50,591 nucleotides of DNA from GWB1-39-12 sp964435575 (GTDB lineage: Bacteria; Patescibacteriota; Microgenomatia; UBA8517), in the NCBI GenBank assembly GCA_964435575.1, contig CAYSZS010000004.1, positions 1-50,591 of the forward strand, in the 5' to 3' direction. Below, in pieces: positions 31,309 to 40,532 of this stretch (position 1 is the first letter of the stretch; every line of letters begins with the position of its first letter). The notes beneath the pieces are model-generated. The model worked only from the letters and a program-made list of their open reading frames with translations, did no database searches and was not told the DNA's origin. The translations under genes and the position numbers were made by a program.

Positions 31309-33918
31309 ATGGTTATAAGTGGATCTCCGAAAGTGTTTTTAATTTCAGAATTTAACGAGTTTTCTTTCGAGTTTTTCAAAAGGCTGGAAGAGAAAAACTT
31401 TTCCGTAACAATTGTTTCCGACGAATCCTCGTCATGGAAAAATAAAATCGATAAAGAAAAAGTTTTGATTCTAGATATCCGTGACGCGAAGTCAAGGGTT
31501 ATTGAAGACGCCGACTATGTCGTCTGCATTCCCCGATTTAGTTTTAATAACAAACTATCAGAAACGGAATTTAAGAAAGATTTGGAAAAAATAAATTTGG
31601 CTAAGAGCGTATTAAAAACAACTCGTTCAAAAGCAGTATTTATATTTTCGTATTTACAAAATAGGAACTCACTGGAAAAAACTTTGTGGCTTTTGAATAT
31701 GCTTTCAGACGAAGAAGTATTTTCGGCAAATATCTTTCTGGGCGACTTGATTTTTGAAGAAGAAAACGAAGAGCTTGGTTTTTTCCAGTCGGAGATTAAG
31801 AAGGCGATGAAGGGAGAGAAACTAAGCATTTTAAAAAGTTTTGTTTTTTTTCCCATATCAAACACTAAAGCCTCTAAAATTTTACTAAGAAGTCTTTTGT
31901 CACTTAAGGCTTATAACCAAAATACCGCGATTATCGGAAAAAGCTTGTCGCTAAAGGAGTTAGCGAGATATTTAAGAAAGATTAACCCAAGCTTAAATAT
32001 CGATTCCAGAAGAGATTCTAGCGAATACTTTCGACCAGAAGTTCAAGAGAAAGTATTTTCTGACGAGAATAAAAAAGAACTTGTTCTAAAAGCAACGTCC
32101 CCTGTCAAGAAACAAAAGCCTAAGGGAAAAAGTTTAGCTGATAGGAAAAGATGGACGAGTTTTAAATGGAAAATTCCCTTTACAGCATTTCTTTTTATTT
32201 TTTTTGTTACTCCATTATTACTAGTAGCCTTGAGTTTTTTTGGCACGGTTTTTAGCAAAAAACTTTTTGCTGAAGGATTATCGGGGGCCGCCGAAAAGCA
32301 ACTAGAAGTAACTTTGGCCCTTTCGCAAGTAGGTGAAAAATATTTTAATCTACTTTCTGGAATTCCTTCCCTTGGCAAACCTTACAAAAAACTTAGTAAC
32401 ACCTTAGAAGTTTTACAGGAACATGCTAATGTGGGACTGCGTTTTTTAAAAACTTTTAATTTAACGAGCGAATTATTTGAGAACGTGGTTGTTGAAAAAG
32501 ATTTTGATCTAGTTAAAAAAACGAATCAAATATCCTTGGAGATGGATAATTTGTACAAAGACATCAGTTTTTTGGAAGGAGAGGTGCAAAGTTCGAACAC
32601 TCTGACGCGTAAGATGTCTGATTATATTTTCAGACAGGAAGACTTGGAGAAAATAAAAAATAAAGTTTATATCCTTTCCAGGTCTTTTCTGGCGGTTCCC
32701 AAACTATTAGGAAAGGATGGGGTAGAGAAGTATTTAATTCTATTTCAAAATAACTCGACCGCACGCCCAACCGGAGGCGTCATAGAATCTTTTATTCTTA
32801 CCACTTTTTCAGACGGAAAGCTTGTAGACATTAAAATATATGATACGAAAGTAACAGACAGAAATCTTTCCGGAGTTGTCGAGCCCCCTCCCCCTTTTAA
32901 GAAATATTTTGCAATAGATGCTTGGAATTTGATAGATTCAAATTGGGACCCTGATTTTCAACTCTCGGCCAGTCAAGCGGAATGGTTTGTTGATAAGGAA
33001 ATCGACGAGAGTGTAGATGGCGTCATTGCTTTTGACGCAAATTTTCTGCAAAAGCTTATTCATGAGCTTGGAGGGTTTGAATTAGATGAAGGGAAAGTAA
33101 AGGTAAACTCAGAAAACTTTTTTGAAATTATTAAAAAAGAGGGAGATGAAGAAAAAGCTAGCGCCACATTGATATTAGAAAAACTTTTCTCGCAGGGGAA
33201 AAGTTTTGATAAGGTAAAGAAGACAAAAATTCTACAATCAATTTTTAAAAGCATCGAAGAAAAGGACGTTTTAATATTTATAAAAGACTTAAATATACAA
33301 AAGGATTTACAGGACCTTGGTTGGGCGGGGTCGTTTGATCTCAAGGATTGTTCAGGAAACTGTTATTCTGATCAACTAGCAGTCGTTGAATCGGCATTTA
33401 GCGATAATAGCTTTGATATTAATAGAGAGATGGAAATGAGCCTTTTTTTAGAGGAGAATCTATTAAAAAGAAAATTACTTATCTATTTTGAGAACAAGTC
33501 CGATGAACCGTATAAAGCATATTTAAGACTGTTTGTTCCAGGAAATGTTGGATTTTCTCCTTCAGAGATAATCGGGTTTCAAGGGAGAGAATCTAAAGAC
33601 CTGGAAGTTAGGGGAATCAGGGGTTTTAAAGAAGCAGGATTATTTTATGAGATTCCAGCAAGGCAAACTCAAGCAATTAGCTTTCTTTGGGAGAGCGGTT
33701 CGTCTTACTCTTACGAAAAAGCGGGCGAGTATAAACTTTATTTGTGGAAGCAACCCGGCTTGAAAAACACGCCCTTAGAGATACAAGTGAAGGCGCCTTC
33801 AAAGCTTAACCTGAAAGCGACCCACCCCTTTAGCTTGACCAATGAGAATCTTCTTCGCTATAATACCCTATTATCTCAAGATTTAACCTTGAATTTGTTT
33901 TGGGAAAAAAATGAATAA
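31309..33918 (+). CDS. DUF4012 domain membrane protein
   Basis: 869 residues. The N-terminal ~230 form a Rossmann-like domain (FLISEFNEFSFEFFKRLEEKNFSVTIV, then VVCIPRFSF), perhaps a degenerate NAD-dependent epimerase. A basic linker and one membrane helix (about 285-310) follow. The large external DUF4012 domain contains YLILFQNNSTARPTGGVIESF (about 474-494). The family occurs in Patescibacteria and Actinobacteria beside envelope or polysaccharide genes; its biochemical role is unknown. The last 8 nt overlap rplY. Confidence 0.8.
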   Translation: MVISGSPKVFLISEFNEFSFEFFKRLEEKNFSVTIVSDESSSWKNKIDKEKVLILDIRDAKSRVIEDADYVVCIPRFSFNNKLSETEFKKDLEKINLAKSVLKTTRSKAVFIFSYLQNRNSLEKTLWLLNMLSDEEVFSANIFLGDLIFEEENEELGFFQSEIKKAMKGEKLSILKSFVFFPISNTKASKILLRSLLSLKAYNQNTAIIGKSLSLKELARYLRKINPSLNIDSRRDSSEYFRPEVQEKVFSDENKKELVLKATSPVKKQKPKGKSLADRKRWTSFKWKIPFTAFLFIFFVTPLLLVALSFFGTVFSKKLFAEGLSGAAEKQLEVTLALSQVGEKYFNLLSGIPSLGKPYKKLSNTLEVLQEHANVGLRFLKTFNLTSELFENVVVEKDFDLVKKTNQISLEMDNLYKDISFLEGEVQSSNTLTRKMSDYIFRQEDLEKIKNKVYILSRSFLAVPKLLGKDGVEKYLILFQNNSTARPTGGVIESFILTTFSDGKLVDIKIYDTKVTDRNLSGVVEPPPPFKKYFAIDAWNLIDSNWDPDFQLSASQAEWFVDKEIDESVDGVIAFDANFLQKLIHELGGFELDEGKVKVNSENFFEIIKKEGDEEKASATLILEKLFSQGKSFDKVKKTKILQSIFKSIEEKDVLIFIKDLNIQKDLQDLGWAGSFDLKDCSGNCYSDQLAVVESAFSDNSFDINREMEMSLFLEENLLKRKLLIYFENKSDEPYKAYLRLFVPGNVGFSPSEIIGFQGRESKDLEVRGIRGFKEAGLFYEIPARQTQAISFLWESGSSYSYEKAGEYKLYLWKQPGLKNTPLEIQVKAPSKLNLKATHPFSLTNENLLRYNTLLSQDLTLNLFWEKNE

Positions 33919-34606
33919 ACTGATTCTTAAAGCCGAAAAAAGAAAAGATTTAGGAAGAAAAGTCAAAAAACTTAGAAGGGACGGGATATTGCCTGGGAAC
34001 TTATACGGCAAAAAGATTAAGTCCGAAGCGGTTCAGCTTGATGCTAATGAATTTCTCAAAACCTATAAAGAGGTTGGAGAAACCGGTCTTCTCGAGCTAG
34101 CAATCAATGGGGATAAAAGAAATGTGCTTATTCATAACGTTCAGCTTGATCCCGTGACCGACGCCCCCCTTCACGCAGATTTTATGCAGGTTGATCTCAA
34201 ACAAAAAGTGACAGCCGGGGTTCCAATTGAATTAGTAAACGAATCGCCCGCTGAGAAGCAAGGACTTGGAACGGTTGTACAGTATATAGACGAAGTTGAG
34301 GTAGAAGCACTTCCAACCGACCTTCCTGATAAATTTGAGATTGATGTAAGTAAATTAACCGAAGCCGACCAGATTATTTCTGTCAAGGATTTGGTATTTG
34401 ATTCCAAAAAAGTTGAAATTAAAGCCGATGATCTTGAAAAAATAGTTGTCAAAGTCGAGCCGCCTCGAAAAGAAGAGGAGGTAACTCCACCCCCTGAGCC
34501 AGAAATTCCTGGGGAGGGAGAAGTTGTGGCACCTGTTGAAGGAGGCGAGGCAGAGGCTTCTACTGCTCAAGGGGAAGAAGACAAGAAACAAAAAGAGGAA
34601 GTCTAA
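33911..34606 (+). CDS. rplY: Ribosomal protein bL25 (CTC form)
   Basis: 231 residues. The N-terminal bL25 domain (1-95: LKAEKRKDLGRKVKKLRRDGILPGNLYG) binds 5S rRNA. The CTC beta domain (95-185: VQYIDEVEVEALPTDLPDKFEIDVSKL) and an acidic, low-complexity tail follow. The start overlaps the upstream gene by 8 nt. It is convergent with the TPR gene, with 1 bp between the stops. Confidence 0.95.
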   Translation: MNKLILKAEKRKDLGRKVKKLRRDGILPGNLYGKKIKSEAVQLDANEFLKTYKEVGETGLLELAINGDKRNVLIHNVQLDPVTDAPLHADFMQVDLKQKVTAGVPIELVNESPAEKQGLGTVVQYIDEVEVEALPTDLPDKFEIDVSKLTEADQIISVKDLVFDSKKVEIKADDLEKIVVKVEPPRKEEEVTPPPEPEIPGEGEVVAPVEGGEAEASTAQGEEDKKQKEEV

Positions 34607-34607
34607 C

Positions 34608-34946
34608 TTACAAGTCAAGGTCAATTTTCAATTTTTTTAATTCTTCTGAATTAGGATCGATTATTTCAGCTTGCCTGAGTGCTTCTTGGGATGAGGCAAA
34701 ATTTCCTTTCTCGTATTCTAATTTTGTAAGTTCCAGCCAGCCGTCTATATAAGAGGGGTTTTCTGTTAGAAAATCGTGCCAAAAGATAATTTCCTGTGAG
34801 ACTTCGCTATTTGCTCCGAGAACTTCATGGTTACTTTTAAATAAGTAAAGAGCTAAATTGAAGAGAGATAGGGTTATAAGAACTAAAAAAGCGCACGAGA
34901 TATAAAGGATTGAGAGATCAGTTTTTGCTTTAGATTTGTTTTTCAT
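34608..34946 (-). CDS. Anchored TPR-like protein
   Basis: 112 residues from the ATG at 34946 (MKNKSKAKTDLSILYI). A longer frame to 35123 exists but would overlap most of the start of the opposite-strand gene at 34974 and has poor composition. One membrane helix (about 13-34), then a TPR-like helical pair (NPSYIDGWLELTKLEYEKGNFASSQEALRQAEIIDPNSEELKKL). It probably provides a protein-protein contact at the membrane; no specific role can be given. Confidence 0.7.
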   Translation of the reverse strand: MKNKSKAKTDLSILYISCAFLVLITLSLFNLALYLFKSNHEVLGANSEVSQEIIFWHDFLTENPSYIDGWLELTKLEYEKGNFASSQEALRQAEIIDPNSEELKKLKIDLDL

Positions 34947-34959
34947 CTTTCTATGAACA

Positions 34960-34965
34960 TATAAT
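34960..34965 (+). promoter_or_regulatory. -10 of the 34974 gene
   Basis: TATAAT ending 8 nt before the ATG; leaderless start predicted. It lies in the divergent spacer shared with the TPR-like gene. Confidence 0.6.
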
Positions 34966-34973
34966 AATTTAGC

Positions 34974-35297
34974 ATGGAAGAAAATAACCAAAATATTAAA
35001 ACGTCCGAAGATAATCAGGTTACAGAAAGGATACCTATACAAAAACAACCCCCGGCTGCTACTTTGCAATCTCAGATAGACGTAGATCAACCTACGGCTT
35101 CGTCGCCTGAACTTGCGAATCAAAAGCTAGTACAGGAGACGTCAGGACTACCCCGGGAAGGAAATAGAGAACCTTTTCAAGAGGTTACTCAAGATGTTCA
35201 TAAACCAATAAAAAACATAAATAAAGTGATGTATGCTGGACTAATTTTGATGACAGTTTCCTTGGCCGCCCTTTTGTGGTTTTCATTTAAAAAGTAG
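34974..35297 (+). CDS. Hypothetical tail-anchored protein
   Basis: 107 residues. A long polar, Gln/Pro-rich and probably disordered N-terminal part (1-85) is followed by a single C-terminal membrane helix (about 86-104) and a short FKK end. Not recognised. It precedes a PsbP-like anchored gene by 5 bp and may act with it at the membrane. Confidence 0.6.
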   Translation: MEENNQNIKTSEDNQVTERIPIQKQPPAATLQSQIDVDQPTASSPELANQKLVQETSGLPREGNREPFQEVTQDVHKPIKNINKVMYAGLILMTVSLAALLWFSFKK

Positions 35298-35302
35298 GTA
35301 CC

Positions 35303-35902
35303 ATGATTAAGAAACAAGAAAAATCAAGACTAAGTGTTTTCAAGACAGGAATAGTACTGGTCTTTTTAAGTTTGGTTATACTTACAATTCATCTTGTAAT
35401 AAGAATTCTTAAAAATAATTCTTCAGACAACAATCAGACTCAGATAGTAAACGAACCTGAAAACGTGCAGGATCAGGATACGAGTGAAGATCGGGCTTGG
35501 GAGGTTTATACGAACGAGGAATTTGGATTTGAACTTCTTATTCCGAGATTATTGACAGAAAGGGAGTGGCGCGACCAAGGCGGGTATAAATATTTTATGA
35601 GGTTTGAAGAAACAAAGTTTTCGGTAGACAAGGGGGTTGCTGTCGGCGTTTCTGATTCTAATTTAGGAAGTGAAGTTAAACGATTGAAAGACAACTTAGA
35701 GAAAGAGGGCGCGAAGCTAGTCAAAGAACAGAAAACTGTCATTGGCGGGAAGGAAGGAGTTTTACTTGAGTATGAACCAGAAGATGTAGGTGGTGGTGAA
35801 AAAAGAGTAGTTGTTATCGTAGAAAACCCCCCTTCTGTCTATTCAATCAGCACCGCTCCAGAACAGATAGAAAAGGTGGTGGATGGTTTTATATTTTTAT
35901 AA
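35303..35902 (+). CDS. Anchored protein with PsbP-like domain
   Basis: 199 residues. One membrane helix (about 15-36) is followed by an Asn/Asp/Gln linker and an alpha/beta domain beginning WEVYTNEEFGFELLIPRLL (about 71-89), the opening typical of PsbP/MOG1-like domains common in CPR proteins. The end VYSISTAPEQIEKVVDGFIFL also fits. A binding role outside the membrane is likely, with unknown ligand. Confidence 0.65.
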   Translation: MIKKQEKSRLSVFKTGIVLVFLSLVILTIHLVIRILKNNSSDNNQTQIVNEPENVQDQDTSEDRAWEVYTNEEFGFELLIPRLLTEREWRDQGGYKYFMRFEETKFSVDKGVAVGVSDSNLGSEVKRLKDNLEKEGAKLVKEQKTVIGGKEGVLLEYEPEDVGGGEKRVVVIVENPPSVYSISTAPEQIEKVVDGFIFL

Positions 35903-35908
35903 CCCGCG

Positions 35909-35932
35909 GATTAACTGATTAACAGATTCACA
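35909..35932 (+). repeat. 8-bp iterated array across the valS stop
   Basis: Three 8-mers (GATTAACT, GATTAACA, GATTCACA). The third overlaps the stop codon of valS (35928-35930). Confidence 0.6.
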
Positions 35933-38307
35933 AGCTCGTCGGCCAGGAGGATGTAATCAAAAGCTGGTCAGGGTATTTCCTCAAGTCTTTTAACTCCTGC
36001 CAAATGGCCTCGGTTACAAAAGGCATAAATGGGTGAAGAAGCTTCAAGCTGTTAAAATAAACATACCGAAAGACGCTTAGCGTTACTTCTTTATCAACTC
36101 TATCTTTAGTGTTTTCTAAATACTTTGAAGCCAATTCATCCCACATAAAGTGATAAATTGAGTCGGCCGCATCGGCAAAGCGATATTTATCAAGATTTCG
36201 ATCAACATCCAGAATTAATTTGTGAAATTTGTCAACAACGGCTATGTCTTCTTTTTTAAGTTTTGGTTTCATATCTTTTGAGTAAGAAGTTAAATCGTCA
36301 AAATTTTTATAACCATGCTTTTCTAGTTCATACATCATAAACCTACCGATATTCCAAACTTTATTGGCAAAGTTTCGGAAAGATATAACCTTATCTCTGG
36401 GGAAATTGAAGTCTTTGCCGTTAGCCGTTCCGCTTATTAATCCCATTCTGAGCGCATCTGTTCCGAATTCCTCCTGGTATTCTTCCGGATTGATTACATT
36501 CCCCAAGCTTTTACTCATTTTCTTACCGTCGAGCGCGCGTACTATTCCGTGTAAGTAGACGTCTTTGAAAGGAGGCTTTCCTGTTAAGTAAATTCCGAAC
36601 ATAATCATTCTTGATACCCAAAGCCTTAGTATTTCCCAGGCAGTCTCCAAGACGTCGGTTGGATAAAAGTATTTAAAATCTTTCGAATTTGGGTAGCCGA
36701 GGGTTACAAGTGGCCATTGACCGGAAGAAAACCAAGTGTCAAAAGTGTCAGTTTCTTGAATAAATTCCGTAGCGCCGCACTTAGGGCATTTGTCTGGTTT
36801 CTGTTCAGAAACAACATGGCAATTTTTTTCGTTCTGTTTCGCCTGATCANNNNNNNNNNCAAGTGTCAAAAGTGTCAGTTTCCTGTAAAAATTGACCCTT
36901 TGGTTTTTTGGTTGCAATTACATATTTTGCTGATTGGGGAGCGATAAGGGTTTGTAAACCTTTTTCAATTTCAGCAAATGAATATTTTTCAGAAAGTTTT
37001 CCGATTTCTCCGCTTACTGTTTTTCTCTTGTTATTTAAGAATGTTATTAAAAGATTTTTGTTCTCGTCAATATTGTACCAGGCCGGGATCCTGATTCCCC
37101 AAACAACTTGTCTTGAAATTGGCCAATCTAACATGGACTCCATCCAGCGATGGTATTTACTTTCTTGCCATTTCGGATAAATTTTTACAACACCTTCTTT
37201 GACGGCTTGATGAGCCGGCTCTTTGAGCTTTTTTACCTTGACAAACCAATTGGGAAGAATAGTTGGTTCAATATCGTGTCCGCCTTTATAACAAACGGCA
37301 ACCGTATGGGTGTAATTCCCGTCAATTTTTTCAAGAAGTCCTTTTTTCCTTAGATCCTCGACGATAATTTTTCTTGCAACTGTGACGGTTAATCCCGCGT
37401 ATTTACCTGCATTCTCATTTAACTTTCCGTCAAGACCAATCACGGGTTTTATTTCCAGGTTATGTCTAAGACCCGCTTCATAATCGTTTTTATCGTGGGC
37501 AGGTGTTACCTTGACCACTCCTGTTCCAAACTTAGGATCAACAAATATATCCGCAATGACTTTTAATTTAAATTTACCCAGAAGTCCTTCCACTTCGATT
37601 TCTTTCCCGATATACTGCTTGTACCTTTTATCATTTGGATGAACTGCGACGGCAGTATCGCCAAATTTTGTTTCGGGCCGTACGGTTGCCAAGCTAAAAG
37701 GTCCGTATTTCAGGAAGTAGAGTGGATCCTTTCTTTCTTTATGTCTTACCTCCAGGTCGGCAAAAGTAGTTCCGCAGATTGGACAGTAGTTGACCATGTA
37801 ATCGTCACGATAGACTAATTCGTCTTTATGTAATTTCTCAAAAGTGTTGATTACCGTTTCAATAACATCAGGGTCAAGGGTAAATTTATAGCGGCTCCAG
37901 TCAACGCTGGCACCCATATTTCTTATTTGCTCTTCAATTAATCCTTTATTTTCCAAAACAAATCCTTCGATTTTTTCATAAAGAGTATTTCTGTCAAAAT
38001 CAAAACGGGACTTTCCTTTGGCTTTAAGTTCCCGCTCAAATGTAATTTGAGTCTCAAAACCAGCATGGTCGGTACCGGGGAGCCAAAGAGCAGAATACCC
38101 TTGCATCCTTTTCCAACGGATTAGAAGATCTTCAATTGCAATCATCAATACATTCCCTGTATGCATTTTACCGCTTGCATTCGGCGGGGGAAGGACAATA
38201 GTGTATGATTTTTTCTTCTTGTCTATCTTTGGAGTAAAAGAACCCGATTTTTCCCAATGGGAGTAAATTTTCCTCTCGTATTTACGATGATCGTAAGTTT
38301 TCTCCAT
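35928..38307 (-). CDS. valS: Valyl-tRNA synthetase, interrupted by a short assembly gap
   Basis: Two frames, 38307-36860 and 36849-35928, together make one ValRS of about 790 residues. The HIGH-type motif reads PPPNASGKMHTGN and the KMSKS motif DGKKMSKSLGN; the editing domain and the start of the anticodon domain are recognisable. The C-terminal coiled-coil arm of larger ValRS is absent. The 10-N gap at 36850-36859 puts the halves out of frame, and a 23-bp sequence encoding ETDTFDT occurs on both sides. I read this as a scaffolding artefact, not a real frameshift. The downstream part has a zinc-type CPKCG motif. A TATAAT ends 6 nt before the start. Confidence 0.9.
36850..36859. other. Assembly gap (10 N) inside valS
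   Basis: Ten N flanked by 23-bp duplicates at 36733-36755 and 36860-36882; frame is not preserved. Confidence 0.95.
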
Positions 38308-38313
38308 GCCTGA

Positions 38314-38319
38314 ATTATA
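38314..38319 (-). promoter_or_regulatory. -10 of valS
   Basis: TATAAT on the minus strand, 6 nt before the ATG at 38307, located in the spacer after tsaD. Confidence 0.6.
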
Positions 38320-38327
38320 CTAGCATC

Positions 38328-39392
38328 TTATTCCCAAGGAAATCGTTTGTCGACTTTTGCTCTTGGAACTCTTTCGACTTTGTCTAAATCGTTAGGGTTG
38401 AGGAACCGTTTTCGTCCAAATTTAAAATAAGCAGCAACCCCAATCATTGCGGCATTGTCGGTGCAAAGTTTTTTAGAGTAGGGGAGGTACAATGCTATAC
38501 CTCCCTTTCGGCAAATACTTCTTATTCTCCTTCTTAATTCTATATTTGCGGAAACTCCGCCGCCGAACCAAAATTCATTGACAGGATAAATCTCGACTAC
38601 TTTTTTTATCATTCTTTCAACATGTTGAAACGCGACATTTTGATAGGAAGCGGCTAAGTTTTGGATTTTTTCTTTTGTAAGCGGTTTTTCCTTTTCCACC
38701 AGTTTATAGAAAGCGGTTTTTAGACCTGAATAACTAAATTTAAGTTTGTCTTCTTGTCCTATCATCGGAATTGGTAGGGGATAGAAATTTGGATCTCCAT
38801 CTTTGGATATTTTTTCTAAAACTGCACCTCCAGGATATCCAAGACCTAACATCCTAGCAGCCTTATCCAAAGCTTCGCCAAGCGCATCATCTGAGGTTTG
38901 AGCAATAATCTTATACTTTCCGATTTCCTCTACTAATATCAGCTGTGTGGTGCCTCCTGAAGCAATAAGGGAAAGGACAGGAAAGATTAGAGATTGGTGA
39001 CTAGTGATTAGTTTTTTGTTTTTCAGTTTTTCAGTTTTTAAGTTCTTTGGTTCTGCCAGAACGCTTAAAACATGACCCTCTACATGATTTACTGCGATAA
39101 GAGGCTTTTTATATTCTTTTGCCAATTTCTTTGCGGCCTTTATTCCAACTTCGAGAGCGATTGCCAGTCCGGGTCCCAACGTAACAGCCACAGCATCAAT
39201 TCCAACTAGTGCCTTATTTATTACCCAATCAATGCGTTCTTCGTGAGCGCGTTTAGCTAGAGATGGATAAATACCCCCGAATTTTGCGTGCATTGAAGCC
39301 TGCGACCAAATGACATTTGAGAGGACTTTTGTTCCTTCAGTTACGGCTGCCGTGGTTTCATCGCATGATGTGTCGATTGAAAGTATTTTCAT
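38328..39392 (-). CDS. tsaD: tRNA threonylcarbamoyladenosine transferase TsaD
   Basis: 354 residues. The start ILSIDTSCDETTAAV, the metal-binding HVEGH (about residue 103-107), the IASGGTTQL segment and the end DNAAMIGVAAYFKFG identify the family. TsaD completes t6A37 synthesis on tRNAs reading ANN codons. Between HVEGH and the GG loop lies an extra ~20-residue stretch (residues 112-135) encoded by a 7-bp and an 8-bp repeat array. It lies 30 bp downstream of the tsaC-tsaE fusion on the same strand. Confidence 0.95.
   Translation of the reverse strand: MKILSIDTSCDETTAAVTEGTKVLSNVIWSQASMHAKFGGIYPSLAKRAHEERIDWVINKALVGIDAVAVTLGPGLAIALEVGIKAAKKLAKEYKKPLIAVNHVEGHVLSVLAEPKNLKTEKLKNKKLITSHQSLIFPVLSLIASGGTTQLILVEEIGKYKIIAQTSDDALGEALDKAARMLGLGYPGGAVLEKISKDGDPNFYPLPIPMIGQEDKLKFSYSGLKTAFYKLVEKEKPLTKEKIQNLAASYQNVAFQHVERMIKKVVEIYPVNEFWFGGGVSANIELRRRIRSICRKGGIALYLPYSKKLCTDNAAMIGVAAYFKFGRKRFLNPNDLDKVERVPRAKVDKRFPWE
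38987..39014 (+). repeat. 7-bp iterated array inside tsaD
   Basis: Four 7-mers (TTAGAGA, TTGGTGA, CTAGTGA and one more), the same unit type as 2783-2817, in frame. Confidence 0.8.
39019..39058 (+). repeat. 8-bp iterated array inside tsaD
   Basis: Five 8-mers (TTTTTCAG twice, TTTTTAAG, TTCTTTGG and one more), the unit type of 20480-20519, in frame and directly adjoining the 7-bp array. Confidence 0.8.
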
Positions 39393-39396
39393 ATAT

Positions 39397-39423
39397 GACT
39401 TATGAGACTAATAAGACTTATAT
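39397..39423 (+). repeat. 9-bp iterated array between tsaD and tsaC-tsaE
   Basis: Three 9-mers: GACTTATGA, GACTAATAA, GACTTATAT. It fills the 30-bp spacer and touches the stop of the fusion gene. Confidence 0.65.
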
Positions 39424-40478
39424 TAGATAACTCCCCAGGAAATAAATCTCTCGCTTTCGCCTTTACCATACCTTATTTTTACCCAGATGATGATTGCTTC
39501 CTCATTGTATTTCCGAATTTCGTCAGCGACGCGATCAGCCCACTCGACAGCGATGACGGATTTATCGGTAATTTTTTTTGAGAATTCCAGTTCAACTAAC
39601 TCACTGTCTGATGACATTCTCCAGGCGTCAATATGAATAAGTTTGTAGTCTGTAGTAGGTAGTCTGTAGTCTAACTCAAGGTCGTAAGTTGGCGAGACGA
39701 CTTCTTCTTTAACCCCCATTGCTTTTGCCAATCCTTTTGTAAAGACCGTTTTTCCGGCACCCATTGGTCCTTGCAAAGCAAAAACGATTGCTCTTTTGCC
39801 TTTATACTTTTCGTACTTTTGCCAGAGTTCTTTGCCAGTATTTTGCGTTGCCTCATCGCTTCTTGATAAAACCTCGACCTTATTTTTAAGTTTTATTTCT
39901 CCTTGACGAAGAACTGCCGGATCATCAAGTGTTGTATCTATGACGGTAGAAGCTTCATTGAAAGGAATTTCTCCTACGTCGACGGTGAGATCAATAAATC
40001 CTCTTTGTTTTTTCGATAAGTATTTGAAAAGGCTTGATATTTTGAAAGGCCGTGGTTGGTAACTAGTATTAGCAGAGGTCGTTGTTATCGGTTTTCCAAG
40101 TTTTTCGATAACGTCTATTGTTAGTTTATGATCGGTTACAAATATTCCCAACGTGCCGACTTCAGATTCTATTCCGGTAGCAACTTTATGTTTTCCTTGG
40201 CAGACGATTGTGATTGGTCCCGGGTAAAATGTTTTATACAAATTTTCGGCGGTTTCATTCATTTCTACATACTTTTTCATCATTTCTAAATCGGTTGTTC
40301 CCACAGAAAAAGGTTTGCCAAACGGTCGGTTTTTATATTTAACTAATTTTTTGACTGCGTGCTCGTTTGTTGCGTCAACTGCCGCGATGTAGACCGTTTC
40401 AGTTGGCATGATTACCAGACCTCCGTTTTTCAAAACGTCGACAATTTTTTCCAAATTTCCAGTTTTTATTATTTCCAT
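39423..40478 (-). CDS. TsaC-TsaE fusion protein
   Basis: 351 residues. Residues 1-205 are a Sua5/YrdC/TsaC domain (MPTETVYIAAVDATNEHAVKKLV, KNRPFGKPFSV, PGPITIV, TTSANTSYQP), which makes threonylcarbamoyl-AMP. The usual TETVYGL reads TETVYIA here. Residues 210-351 are TsaE, with Walker A GPMGAGKT, SPTYDLELDYR and IAVEWADR, the ATPase that cycles the TsaB-TsaD complex. The fusion places the first and the ATP-driven step in one chain next to tsaD. The TsaE half contains an in-frame 7-bp array. TsaB is not in this window. Confidence 0.88.
   Translation of the reverse strand: MEIIKTGNLEKIVDVLKNGGLVIMPTETVYIAAVDATNEHAVKKLVKYKNRPFGKPFSVGTTDLEMMKKYVEMNETAENLYKTFYPGPITIVCQGKHKVATGIESEVGTLGIFVTDHKLTIDVIEKLGKPITTTSANTSYQPRPFKISSLFKYLSKKQRGFIDLTVDVGEIPFNEASTVIDTTLDDPAVLRQGEIKLKNKVEVLSRSDEATQNTGKELWQKYEKYKGKRAIVFALQGPMGAGKTVFTKGLAKAMGVKEEVVSPTYDLELDYRLPTTDYKLIHIDAWRMSSDSELVELEFSKKITDKSVIAVEWADRVADEIRKYNEEAIIIWVKIRYGKGESERFISWGVI
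39642..39676 (+). repeat. 7-bp iterated array inside the tsaE part
   Basis: Five 7-mers of the type TCTGTAG / TAGGTAG, in frame. It encodes about residues 268-279 (LDYRLPTTDYK) just after the SPTYDLE motif. Confidence 0.8.
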
Positions 40479-40518
40479 AAGTTTAAGACGAGAATTTTAT
40501 CACAAACCTTTCTTAAGT

Positions 40519-40524
40519 TATAAT
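40519..40524 (+). promoter_or_regulatory. -10 of the M20 peptidase gene
   Basis: TATAAT ending 8 nt before the ATG at 40533; leaderless start predicted. Confidence 0.6.
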
Positions 40525-40532
40525 ACACTTGG

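Noticed and set aside
34947..35123. N-terminal extension of the TPR-like gene to 35123
   Set aside because: It would overlap the opposite gene at 34974 and its promoter; the extension is Arg/Tyr-rich and precedes a good start at 34946.
36733..36755. Short 9-bp repetition (GTGTCAAAA-like) in valS as another array
   Set aside because: It encodes the conserved DTFDTW motif of ValRS and has only two copies.
35928..38307. A true frameshift or split valS gene
   Set aside because: The frame change coincides with a 10-N gap and duplicated bases, so it is an assembly effect.
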